From: Vibrio sp. qd031
GTDB lineage: Bacteria > Pseudomonadota > Gammaproteobacteria > Enterobacterales > Vibrionaceae
Direction: 5' to 3'
Assembly (NCBI RefSeq): GCF_002100145.1
Contig: NZ_JXQD01000002.1
Coordinates: forward strand, 1-64,000
Length of the DNA stretch: 64,000 bases
The stretch's first letter is position 1; each line of letters starts with the position of its first letter. A program made the position numbers and the translations under genes. Under the pieces are notes generated by a model that had not been told where the DNA came from, searched no databases, and worked only from the letters and a program-made list of their open reading frames with translations. This document shows, piece by piece, positions 16,501 through 24,582 of this stretch.

Positions 16501-18375
16501 CTATGCGCCAATAATGCCGCCATCATCACGAGTGACAACCATTACTGTCGAACGAGGCTTGGTTGAGCCTCCTTGAGGGAAATGAGATGGAGCGCCACGC
16601 TCTCCTGGATGTTGGACACCAACAAACATTGCTGTGCTATCACTAGAAAAGGCCAATCCAGTTATTTCGCAAGCAATAGGGCCTGTCGCAAAGCGTTTGA
16701 TTTCTCCTGAGATCGGGTCGCCGCAAAGCATCTGATTGTTACCCTGACCAGCAAAGTCCCCTTTGTTGGAGTAGTTGCCATCGGTTTGGATCCAAAGTCT
16801 TGCGTCCTGATCAAACCCAATTCCGTCGGGACTGTTAAACATGTTGTTTGCATTAACGTTAGGGCTACCACCATACAGATTGCCCTCATGTACTGTCGGG
16901 TTACCCGCTATGACATACAGATCCCACTTAAACGAATCGGACGTATGATCATTGTTTGTCGGCATCCAACGAACAATTTGTCCATAATGGTTTTCTGCTC
17001 TTGGGTTTGGTCCGCCAACAGGTTGATTCTCTTTGACGCCACGATTCTTGTTGTTGGTTAAAGTACAAAATACATGCTGGCCTTTAGGGTGTACCGCAAC
17101 CCACTCTGGTCTATCCATAGTGGTTGCACCCACGACCGTTGCAGCGCGACGCGCAAAGATCATAACTTCGGCTTGGTCATTGAAACCATTGTCTTTGGTT
17201 AAGCCATTTTTACCATACGTTAGTTCAAGCCATTCGCCACTGCCTTGTAACGCATTCTCGTCCATACTGAACTTGGCTACGTACAGAGTGCCTTCCTCAA
17301 GCAATTCTCTATTGGCTGAATCATTATCTTGTTGGTAGCGATTCTTAGACACAAATTTATAGAGGTGTTCACCGCGTTCGTCATCACCCAAATAAACAAC
17401 TACATGCCCATCTGAATTCACGTGTAGGGCGGCATTTTCGTGTTTAAAGCGTCCCAAGGCTGTGCGCTTAAGTGGCGTTGACTTAGGATCGTTAGGATCT
17501 ATTTCTACGACCCATCCGTGTCTATTTGGCTCTTGTGGATTTTTCGCAACGTCGAATCGTGGGTCAGACTTATGCCACTGATACCTTGTATCGCCAGTCT
17601 TAACGCCATACCTTGCGTGGTCTTCAGTAAGCTCTGCGCTGCTGTCGCTACCAAAATAACCGTGGAAGTTCTCTTCACAGGTTAGGTAAGTACCCCAAGG
17701 CGTTTGCCCGTTAGCACAATTATTAAATGTACCAAGCGCTTTAGTGCCGGTTGGATCTGCCGCCGTTTTTAATAAGGTATGTCCCGCGGCTACGCCGGTA
17801 ATGGTCATTGGTGTATTTGCCGTTATGCGTCTATTGCGCATGCCTTGCTTATCGACTTTCCACTGGCCATCGACTAGCTCTATTTCAACGATGGTAACGC
17901 CATGGGCTGCTTGGGCTTTTTTCACGTCGTCTGCGGTCATTTGTTTGCCTTGATGCGCAAACAAATATTCATAGTTCGTGTATTCATTGTTGATGGCGAG
18001 CACTGCTCTAGTTGACGAGATTGCGAAGAAGCTCATGCCATCGGTATTATCACCAAACTGCTGCGATTGCGCTTCAGAGTCTTGTTGGCCATCTTGAGAA
18101 AATTCTGGGGCAGAAGGAAAGATTGGATCGCCCCAAGCAAGTAGAGGGGTAGCAGTATAGCCTTTAGGGACAATGAAACTATCGCTTGTTGATGCGGGAA
18201 TAGGCTCAAAATTAAGCAATGGCGATTGAGATGACGCCATCGCCGATGCGATAGGGTTCGCCGCCAAAAATGCACCTGCACTGGCCGCACCTGTGCCAGT
18301 AATAAAACGGCGGCGGGTTAATTGGGCATCCACCATCTGAGTAAATTGTGAGTCAACGTGTTCTCGCTTCCACAT
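16501..18375 (-). CDS. PhoX family alkaline phosphatase (DUF839), Tat-exported
   Basis: The 624-residue protein starts with a twin-arginine signal: TRRRFITGTGAASAGAF near residue 20, so it is exported folded. The body matches PhoX: NNCANGQTPWGTYLTCEENF near residue 220 with the metal-binding Cys and Glu residues, PNRHGWVVEIDP near residue 285, FKHENAALH near residue 309, and the late DGIGFDQDARLWIQTDG. PhoX enzymes are calcium- and iron-dependent phosphomonoesterases of the periplasm, used to obtain phosphate from organic esters. No pho box was identified. It is transcribed alone and is convergent with the kinase gene. Confidence 0.85.
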   Translation of the reverse strand: MWKREHVDSQFTQMVDAQLTRRRFITGTGAASAGAFLAANPIASAMASSQSPLLNFEPIPASTSDSFIVPKGYTATPLLAWGDPIFPSAPEFSQDGQQDSEAQSQQFGDNTDGMSFFAISSTRAVLAINNEYTNYEYLFAHQGKQMTADDVKKAQAAHGVTIVEIELVDGQWKVDKQGMRNRRITANTPMTITGVAAGHTLLKTAADPTGTKALGTFNNCANGQTPWGTYLTCEENFHGYFGSDSSAELTEDHARYGVKTGDTRYQWHKSDPRFDVAKNPQEPNRHGWVVEIDPNDPKSTPLKRTALGRFKHENAALHVNSDGHVVVYLGDDERGEHLYKFVSKNRYQQDNDSANRELLEEGTLYVAKFSMDENALQGSGEWLELTYGKNGLTKDNGFNDQAEVMIFARRAATVVGATTMDRPEWVAVHPKGQHVFCTLTNNKNRGVKENQPVGGPNPRAENHYGQIVRWMPTNNDHTSDSFKWDLYVIAGNPTVHEGNLYGGSPNVNANNMFNSPDGIGFDQDARLWIQTDGNYSNKGDFAGQGNNQMLCGDPISGEIKRFATGPIACEITGLAFSSDSTAMFVGVQHPGERGAPSHFPQGGSTKPRSTVMVVTRDDGGIIGA

Positions 18376-18487
18376 AGTATGTCCTTATTAAAATAGTGTA
18401 ATAATCAGAGCACTAAAGTAGAGGAGGTAAGTGACGAAATGGTGAACTAAATATTGCGATTTGGTAACAAATACATATTTGGTTACT

Positions 18488-18766
18488 TTATTTGTCGCCG
18501 TATTGAGCCGGTGCATTGTGTAGACAATCTGGACAGAGGCAAGGAGAGTTTTTTGTTGTGACGGAGGCTGTTTTCTTAATATCAACATCAAAGCACCAAC
18601 ACTCATTTTGACCCAGGCTCACACCACAAACTAAACGACAGCCGCACTGAGGGCAGTTGTGCCCGTCGTAAGGAGGCTTGTTTGAAGTACTGACTTCAGC
18701 GGGATCAACGAAGCTTACATCGGCACTCGTTAGGTTGTTTAAGGTGGTGGATTTGGATGATGACAT
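18488..18766 (-). CDS. Cysteine-rich CWC family protein
   Basis: The last ~60 residues hold CPQCGCRLVCG, ECWCFDV and CLCPDCL, the cysteine and tryptophan pattern of the small CWC (cysteine-rich) domain, probably a zinc ribbon. The first ~35 residues are low-complexity and polar. Length is 92 residues. Function is unknown in the family. It lies alone between phoX and a divergent small membrane protein gene. Confidence 0.75.
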   Translation of the reverse strand: MSSSKSTTLNNLTSADVSFVDPAEVSTSNKPPYDGHNCPQCGCRLVCGVSLGQNECWCFDVDIKKTASVTTKNSPCLCPDCLHNAPAQYGDK

Positions 18767-18872
18767 TAAAATGGCTACTGTTCAGGTTAGGTTCATAATT
18801 GTCGTGCGACACTGTATAGCATAGTTAATGTGCTCGTAAGCACATCGTATAACTCGCAATTAAGGAGTCCTT

Positions 18873-19097
18873 ATGAAACAGAAGATAGTGTCGTATCTCT
18901 CTATGCTGTGTGGCATCTTACTGAGTATAGTGATGATTAGCATCAGTTTTGTACTCATTGTTCCGTTACTCGTTATTGGGGCCGGTATTGCCGCATACAA
19001 GATCCATCAAATTAGAAACGTCTACCAGTTTGACTCTGAGAACGCAGCAACAAGCAGCCGAGTCTTAGAAGGCGAATACGAAAAAGTGAAGGATTGA
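18873..19097 (+). CDS. Small membrane protein of unknown function
   Basis: The 74-residue frame starts at an ATG preceded by AAGGAG. Two close hydrophobic stretches (MLCGILLSIVMISISFVLIV and LLVIGAGIAAY) fill residues 11-45 and would form one or two helices, followed by a basic and polar tail. No family is recognised. The good ribosome binding site and membrane profile support a real gene. Confidence 0.6.
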   Translation: MKQKIVSYLSMLCGILLSIVMISISFVLIVPLLVIGAGIAAYKIHQIRNVYQFDSENAATSSRVLEGEYEKVKD

Positions 19098-19182
19098 TTG
19101 TGTTTAATCGCCAAATTCAGGTAACGTAATGCCAACATTATTCAGTCATATTTGCTGATAACATTATTTTGAGGAGTTTAGT

Positions 19183-19587
19183 ATGCACGCGCAGGTAAAA
19201 TGGACCGATGGATTACAATTTGTAGGGCAATCTGCTTCTGGTCATTCCATTGTTATGGATGGTTCTGGCGGTAAGAGCGCACCCAGTCCTATGGAGATGG
19301 TATTGATGGCCGCTGGAGGATGCAGTTCGGTGGATGTCATTGCTGGACTCAAAGCGGATGACCAAAAAGTAACCGATTGCATCGCTGAACTAACGACCGA
19401 AAGAAAAGAGAGCGCACCAAGAGTGTTTACTACAGTCCACGTACATTTCACGGTTACTGGGGAGTCCCTCGACGAAGCGTGTGTGTCGAGAGTCATTAAA
19501 GACTCGCTAGAGAAGTTCTGTTCGGTTTGCTTAATGCTGCAAGGCACGGTTCCAATGACTCACTCGTACGAAATCAAAAACGCTTAG
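19183..19587 (+). CDS. OsmC family protein (YhfA-like)
   Basis: The 134-residue protein has the OsmC/Ohr fold with the two conserved cysteines: GGCSSVDVIAGL near residue 46 and KFCSVCLMLQGTVP near residue 110. The spacing and the ending resemble YhfA, an OsmC relative whose substrate is not established; OsmC and Ohr themselves reduce organic peroxides by these thiols. Start ATG is preceded by GAGGAG. It is a single gene whose stop codon lies within a strong hairpin. Confidence 0.85.
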   Translation: MHAQVKWTDGLQFVGQSASGHSIVMDGSGGKSAPSPMEMVLMAAGGCSSVDVIAGLKADDQKVTDCIAELTTERKESAPRVFTTVHVHFTVTGESLDEACVSRVIKDSLEKFCSVCLMLQGTVPMTHSYEIKNA

Positions 19588-19607
19588 GTGACGTTGTCAC
19601 CTAAGCG
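19581..19607 (+). terminator. Hairpin covering the stop codon of the OsmC gene
   Basis: CGCTTAGGTGAC and its exact complement pair over 12 bases around GTT. The TAG of the OsmC gene lies inside the left arm. There is no T tract, so it may protect the 3' end or act with Rho rather than as an intrinsic terminator. Confidence 0.5.
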
Positions 19608-19643
19608 CGTGCTTGCTACCCCAACTGCAGTCGGCGATTAACC

Positions 19644-20342
19644 TTAACTGCTTCTGCGCTGCTTACTTCTAGCAGCGCCAATTCCAATGAGTCCCAATGC
19701 AAAGATTGCTAAGCTAGCAGGCTCCGGAATATCAATAGATTGTGTAGCAAAGGGTAAGCTACGAGATACATTGAGTTTATACCGCTCGCCTCGTTGCGTG
19801 GCTAGGCCGTCTTGGTCAAAGCCAAAACCGTCCTCGTCAGCATATGTGTAAAATTTTCCAACGCCGACGACAAATAGGCCGCTGGTTTCAAAGGACCAAG
19901 AGAACATTGGGTCAAACCTATGACTGCTACCATTGTCGCTAGACAACCATGTTCTACTACAATCAAGTGCGCCACCGTTGTCGCTATAACAGTCATCTTG
20001 CTCGTGAAGGAGCACCCCCTCTAACGCCCAAAGCCCTAATTCGGTATCTACAGAGCGCTTTTTACTGATTCCATTATCGATGTCAAAAATGTAGTCTTGC
20101 CCAGCAAAGGCTTCAAACACATAGTAATCGTAGGTGCCGTTTCCTCTTCCGTTGATTGAAACCCACTCCCAACCATCGACACCGCTGTTCTCTACACGTC
20201 GTTTGTAATCATCTGAAAAAAAGTCTTCCAGATTTTGAGCTTGGTTAAAGTTATTATTTCTCTCAACCTCTCTAATGACACTTGCGTGAGCGTTTAGTGT
20301 AAGGGTAGAGCTTGCTAAAAGTAGTATTAAGAGTTTGTTCAC
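19644..20342 (-). CDS. PEP-CTERM sorting domain protein, secreted
   Basis: A signal peptide (NKLLILLLASSTLTLNAHA) follows a GTG at 20342 with AAGGAAG at good distance; an earlier in-frame ATG would add 13 residues ahead of it and is less likely. The C-terminus has PEPASLAIFALGLIGIGAAR followed by KQRR: Pro-Glu-Pro, a membrane helix and a basic tail, the PEP-CTERM signal recognised by exosortase systems. The middle, about 180 residues, is Asp/Gly-rich and resembles secreted extracellular domains with calcium-like acidic loops. The exosortase must be elsewhere. Confidence 0.75.
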   Translation of the reverse strand: MNKLLILLLASSTLTLNAHASVIREVERNNNFNQAQNLEDFFSDDYKRRVENSGVDGWEWVSINGRGNGTYDYYVFEAFAGQDYIFDIDNGISKKRSVDTELGLWALEGVLLHEQDDCYSDNGGALDCSRTWLSSDNGSSHRFDPMFSWSFETSGLFVVGVGKFYTYADEDGFGFDQDGLATQRGERYKLNVSRSLPFATQSIDIPEPASLAIFALGLIGIGAARSKQRRSS

Positions 20343-20617
20343 TTCATCTTCCTTAACTACCAAATTAGTTAAGAGGTACACCGCAAGTATTAGACCGTTA
20401 CGTATCTATATGATTTAAATGTAATATGTTTTTGGCGGTGTTCTGGTATGTCATGTTTTTCGACACTTTGAGTACACAGTTTCATGAAAAATTTTCCAAT
20501 TTAATGTCTTGGAGTCTCAATAATTGTGATGACTCGTGCTTCAGCTGTTTTATTTTGGTTCTAGCCCCCTTATTCTTAGGGCTTAAGAATGGACCTCTTT
20601 TATATCTATTGGTGACT

Positions 20618-22138
20618 GTGTTGTTTCAACGATTAAAACTCGTACTCTTTCTCGTTTTGTTAAGTATTTTTTCGGGCTGTGCAAGCATTGATGGTCAGCA
20701 ATTGCTTGAAAAAAGTGAAACGACTCACCTTGGATATCAGTCTTCAAGTACGCTCTCGAAAAAACTAGCCCCTCGCCACGATATTGGCGACGCAGACACA
20801 GGATTTTATCCACTAAGCCACGGTCATGATGCACTTTTAGCCAGATTGGCCCTTATTGAAAATGCACAATTTAGTTTAGATGTGCAGTACTATATTTATC
20901 GTTCGGACGAAACAGGCAACCTTATAACATGGCGATTGTTCGAAGCCGCAGAAAGAGGCGTTCGAGTGCGACTTTTGCTAGACGATATGCAAAAACGCAA
21001 CGACAAACATATTGCCCATTTAAATGCCCATCCAAATATCGACATTCGTCTGTTTAATCCTCATCAGTTTCGACATGCGCGAATCACTTCTATGGCGACG
21101 GATTTTGAGCGTCTAAATCGTCGGATGCACAATAAATCCATTACTGCGGATTCTGTGGCATCGATCGTGGGAGGCCGTAATGTGGGTAATGAGTATTTCT
21201 CTATGAATACTGTCGTCGAATTTGGAGATTTTGACATGCTGCTCTACGGCAAGGCCGTAGAAGAAACTTCCGAACAATTTGATGAATACTGGAATAGCCT
21301 TTATGCCGTCCCTATGGAACTGATCTTTGCAGATGCAAGAGAGGTGACTGAAGAAGAAATGAACGAAATGGCCGAAGAGTACGGTTTGCATCAGAAGTTC
21401 AGTGAGGGTGAATACGACATTACTCAGTTAGAGCTTTATCAGGAAATGAGCCAAGGCCATTTCGAGCTTTTTTGGGGGCAAGCCGAAGTTTGGTACGACT
21501 TACCTCAAAAAATTGAAGACTCAAGCAGTGAGTTGGTCTTGCATCTGTCCGGTGCACTGGCCAACACACAAGAAAAAGTGTTGTTTATTTCCCCCTATTT
21601 TGTACCCACAGAATATGGCACTCAACAGATGGTAAAAGCGGTTAAGCGCGGTAAAAAAATCACTATAATTACCAACTCATTGGCGTCTAACGATGTATTT
21701 GCAGTGCATGGGTGGTACGCAAAGTATCGCGATGACCTTGTGAAAGGTGGCGTCGAGATTTGGGAGCTTAAAGATAATGCAGACCTGGATAATCAGTGGT
21801 CGATTACAGGTAGTAGCACCTCTAGCTTACACGCAAAAGTGATTATGTTTGATCGTAAAAAAATGTTTGTGGGCTCAATGAATTTTGATCCACGTTCGCT
21901 CGATCTAAACACCGAAATGGGGGTATTGATTCACAATGCGGAGTTTACCGATAAAGCCGTAAGCGAGATTCGTCAACACTTACCAGAAATCGCCTATCAG
22001 TTGCAACTTGAAGATGACGAATTGGTGTGGAAGGATCATCAAAACGAGCAAATATATACTCAAGAGCCTAATGCTGGTTTGTTATTAAGAATTGGGGCAT
22101 GGTTTGCAGGCATATTGCCCATAGAGCACCTGCTGTAA
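20618..22138 (+). CDS. Phospholipase D family lipoprotein (cardiolipin synthase C-like)
   Basis: Two HKD motifs mark the PLD superfamily: HNKSITAD (followed by GGRNVGNEYF) and HAKVIMFD (followed by FVGSMNFDPRS). The arrangement is that of YmdC/ClsC, which makes cardiolipin from phosphatidylglycerol and phosphatidylethanolamine. A lipobox (LSIFSGC) near the N-terminus suggests a lipoprotein. The frame is open from 20426, but the stretch before 20618 does not look like a signal peptide, so the GTG at 20618 (506 residues) is preferred; the start is uncertain. The last 82 codons recur at 24037-24285. Confidence 0.82.
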   Translation: MLFQRLKLVLFLVLLSIFSGCASIDGQQLLEKSETTHLGYQSSSTLSKKLAPRHDIGDADTGFYPLSHGHDALLARLALIENAQFSLDVQYYIYRSDETGNLITWRLFEAAERGVRVRLLLDDMQKRNDKHIAHLNAHPNIDIRLFNPHQFRHARITSMATDFERLNRRMHNKSITADSVASIVGGRNVGNEYFSMNTVVEFGDFDMLLYGKAVEETSEQFDEYWNSLYAVPMELIFADAREVTEEEMNEMAEEYGLHQKFSEGEYDITQLELYQEMSQGHFELFWGQAEVWYDLPQKIEDSSSELVLHLSGALANTQEKVLFISPYFVPTEYGTQQMVKAVKRGKKITIITNSLASNDVFAVHGWYAKYRDDLVKGGVEIWELKDNADLDNQWSITGSSTSSLHAKVIMFDRKKMFVGSMNFDPRSLDLNTEMGVLIHNAEFTDKAVSEIRQHLPEIAYQLQLEDDELVWKDHQNEQIYTQEPNAGLLLRIGAWFAGILPIEHLL

Positions 22139-22436
22139 ATTGGCCAACTTGTGCTCGTTGGAAACAAGTTAGCCCCCTAGCGTCACTAGGGGGCCTAAGA
22201 TCACGAAAGGCCGATAACGTCTCCGTTTTGGTCAATATCGAGATTCATATACGAAGGACGATCTGAAAGTCCTGGCATAGTCATGATGTTGCCGCACACT
22301 GCAGAAATAAAACTGGCACCAGCATAAAGTTTTAGCTCAGTAATATCTAAAGTGAACCCGCGTGGTGCACCTTTTATTGAAGGATCGCCAGTTATATACG
22401 CTGGCGTCTTAGCCATGCATAACGCTAGAGATTGAT
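21890..22436 (+). repeat. Left copy of a ~547-bp direct repeat (PLD end to fhs end)
   Basis: This segment covers the 3' end of the PLD gene, the terminator and the last ~75 codons of an fhs gene, and it is matched by 24037-24582. The PLD part is almost identical between copies (80 of 82 residues by eye), while the fhs part is only about 83 percent identical in protein. The offset is 2,147 bases at the PLD stop and 2,146 at the fhs stop. Confidence 0.9.
22172..22194. terminator. Terminator between PLD and the fhs fragment
   Basis: GCCCCCTAG-CGTCA-CTAGGGGGC, a nine-base perfect stem between convergent ends. A diverged copy stands at 24319-24341. Confidence 0.75.
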
Positions 22437-22441
22437 ACAGT
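22201..22441 (-). pseudogene. Fragment of formate-tetrahydrofolate ligase (C-terminal end)
   Basis: On the minus strand the last 71-75 codons of fhs are present ([11 protein letters not shown] ... [14 protein letters not shown]) with their stop. Compared with the intact gene at 24347, about 59 of 71 residues agree by eye. Similarity breaks off abruptly at about 22436-22441 in unrelated sequence, so this is a remnant and cannot give an enzyme. The divergence suggests it came from another strain or species rather than from copying the resident gene. Confidence 0.88.
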
Positions 22442-22473
22442 AAGAAAGTTTGCTTCGCGTCGTGTTCAAGTGA

Positions 22474-22770
22474 CTTTTCACGACTGTTGGTGGAACTGGT
22501 CTTGGGTCACCAATCCCTGTTGTCAGTGTTGCAGTGAAGTCTGAGCTTACCGAAACGAAACAGAGGTGGATCGGCTGCAATGACGGTGTTGTGTTTGAAA
22601 GTACTTCTATTGAAGAAGCAGGGATGACTCTTATGAAACTGGCCATTGAAACTGTATCTGGTACGCTCCAGACGAATAGCGAGCAAAGTTACTTAAGAGA
22701 CTTCACTATGTTAAAAAGCGGCGCAACGCTGTATGGGAATTTAACCTCTAGGGGATATAGTGGATCTTAG
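22474..22770 (+). pseudogene. Remnant of a UxaA/GarD-type sugar-acid dehydratase (C-terminal part)
   Basis: A plus-strand frame from a TGA at 22471 reads [19 protein letters not shown], then KQRWIGCNDGVVF and later GTLQTNSEQSYLRDF and LKSGATLYG. These follow the C-terminal domain of altronate/galactarate dehydratases, where LFTTGRGTP..., a WIDFNAG-like stretch and a SGxxTxxE...REIAIWKRGVTL-like end are found. About 98 codons remain of some 400-500, without a start region. The family call is by motif memory and moderately sure. Confidence 0.6.
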
Positions 22771-22898
22771 CCGAACACTGTGCCGTGTGTCTTAAGTCAA
22801 CCGCCTCTCCTGTAGCTCAATAGACTTTGATTATTAGATAGAAGTATGCAAAAAAGATTATATATCTGAATTAATAAGGAAAATGGAGACTATTTGAA

Positions 22899-23915
22899 AT
22901 GAGTGAAAAGACAGTGAAGCGTCCACAAAATGTATCAGAGCTCTGCGGCAGCCTAAGCGTTGTCGGACGAATCCTTGAAGACCCTGACTACAACGTTTGG
23001 GGATGCTCACCAATTTACGGTCCAGACGGGAAGGTACACGTATTCTATTCCCGCTGGGTAAATGAGGCGAATCACGAAGGCTGGCTTAGTTGCTGTGAAA
23101 TTGCTCATGCTGTTGCTGATGACCCAGCGGGTCCATATGAAACTGTTGATGTAGCTATCACAGGTCGCGGAGGTGATTGGTGGGATGCAATGACATGTCA
23201 CAACCCGACGATCCACAAAGTCGGCGACAAATACGTTCTGTTCTACATGGGAACACAGGATGGTACGGTGTACACGAAACGAATTGGTATGGCAACATCG
23301 GACACTCTCAACGGTCCATGGGAACGTACCGATGAGCCGATTATCATGCCTAATCCAGAACCGGCGGCATGGGATTCAATGTGTACAACAAACCCGGCAT
23401 TTCTTCATCACCCAAATGGAGAGCTATGGATGTACTACAAGTCGTGGTGTATCAACGACTGGGAACACGATATTGAAATTAATGACTGGCGCACAACAAA
23501 CCGTCAGTATGGTCTCGCTATAGCAAAAGATTTGAATGGACCATGGGTTAAACAGAGTGATGATGCTTTACTTGATCTTCGCCAGAAAGTTCAGGGCGCA
23601 CAGAGTGAAGATGCCTACATCTGGTTCGAAGACGGAACATTCAAAATGATCATGCGCGATATGGGATTTTGGAACCACGAGTACGGTCTCTATTTCGAGT
23701 CCCAAGACGGCAAAAACTGGGGTGACCCACAGATTGGTTTCTGGGATGCATTCCGCTACTTTACAGACGAGCAGGCAACAGGAGCATGGGGCGAAGGTCG
23801 TTTCGAACGACCTCAGCTGCTTATAAAAGATGGTATACCTGAATACATCTTTGTAGCGTACCGCGGCGGTGAGTTCGGTACATCATCCGGAGCTGTTCTG
23901 AAGGTAAACAAGTAG
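22899..23915 (+). CDS. Beta-propeller glycosidase-like protein (GH43/GH32-type superfamily)
   Basis: The 338-residue protein has repeated blade-like segments typical of five-bladed propeller glycosidases: WGCSPIYGPDGKVHVFYSRW near residue 33, MTCHNPTIHKVGDKYVLFYM near residue 97, TNPAFLHHPNGELWMYYKS near residue 163, AYIWFEDGTFKMIMRDMG near residue 246 and FERPQLLIKDG near residue 310. Acidic residues in the first, second and fourth blades could be the catalytic set. There is no signal peptide, so it should act in the cytoplasm on short oligosaccharides. The exact GH family and substrate cannot be assigned. The intact frame is flanked on both sides by gene debris. Confidence 0.7.
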   Translation: MSEKTVKRPQNVSELCGSLSVVGRILEDPDYNVWGCSPIYGPDGKVHVFYSRWVNEANHEGWLSCCEIAHAVADDPAGPYETVDVAITGRGGDWWDAMTCHNPTIHKVGDKYVLFYMGTQDGTVYTKRIGMATSDTLNGPWERTDEPIIMPNPEPAAWDSMCTTNPAFLHHPNGELWMYYKSWCINDWEHDIEINDWRTTNRQYGLAIAKDLNGPWVKQSDDALLDLRQKVQGAQSEDAYIWFEDGTFKMIMRDMGFWNHEYGLYFESQDGKNWGDPQIGFWDAFRYFTDEQATGAWGEGRFERPQLLIKDGIPEYIFVAYRGGEFGTSSGAVLKVNK

Positions 23916-23985
23916 CCTTGATGTGCCACAGACAGTGTAAAAGCTGATCTGTGGTATGCCACATTACTATTCCAAACCACGAACT

Positions 23986-24285
23986 CTAACCAATCAGTTA
24001 GAACTCTATCAGTAAATGAACCGCGGCCATTTTGAGCCACGTTCGCTCGATCTAAACACCGAAATGGGGGTATTGATTCACAATGCGGAGTTTACCGATG
24101 AAGCCGTAAGCGAGATTCGTCAACACTTGCCTGAAATTGCTTATCAGTTGCAGCTTGAAGATGACGAATTGGTGTGGAAGGATCATCAAAACGAGCAAAT
24201 ATATACTCAAGAGCCTAATGCTGGTTTGTTATTAAGAATGGGGGCATGGTTTGCAGGCATATTGCCCATAGAGCACCTGTTGTAA
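23986..24285 (+). pseudogene. Fragment of the PLD/cardiolipin synthase gene with internal deletion
   Basis: The frame TNQLELYQ-stop-MNRGHFE matches the resident ITQLELYQEMSQGHFE, with a Glu codon turned to TAA. It then jumps over about 140 codons straight to PRSLDLNTEMG and continues to the normal end IEHLL. The part before the jump is visibly diverged, the part after it nearly identical (two residue changes in 82). It lacks both HKD motifs and cannot be active. Confidence 0.88.
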
Positions 24286-24582
24286 ATTGGCCAACTTGTG
24301 CTCGTTGGAGGCAAGTTAGCCCCCTAGTGTCAGTAGGGGGCTAAGATCACGAAAGACCGACAATGTCTCCGTTTTCGTCAATGTCTAAATTCATATACGA
24401 AGGACGATCTGACAGTCCTGGCATCGTCATAATGTTGCCACATACGGCATAAATAAATCCGGCACCAGCACAAAGCTTTAGCTCGTTTACTTCTAAAGTA
24501 AACCCGCGTGGTGCGCCTTTTACTGAAGGATCGCCGGATATAGACGCTGGCGTCTTAGCCATGCATACAGCTAGAGATTGGT
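24037..24582 (+). repeat. Right copy of the ~547-bp direct repeat
   Basis: Partner of 21890-22436. It joins the PLD fragment end to the intact fhs gene. Together the copies bracket a ~1.6 kb segment with the UxaA remnant and the glycosidase-like gene. Confidence 0.9.
24319..24341. terminator. Terminator at the 3' end of fhs
   Basis: GCCCCCTA and TAGGGGGC pair over eight bases just beyond the fhs stop; it is the diverged counterpart of the hairpin at 22172-22194. Confidence 0.7.
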
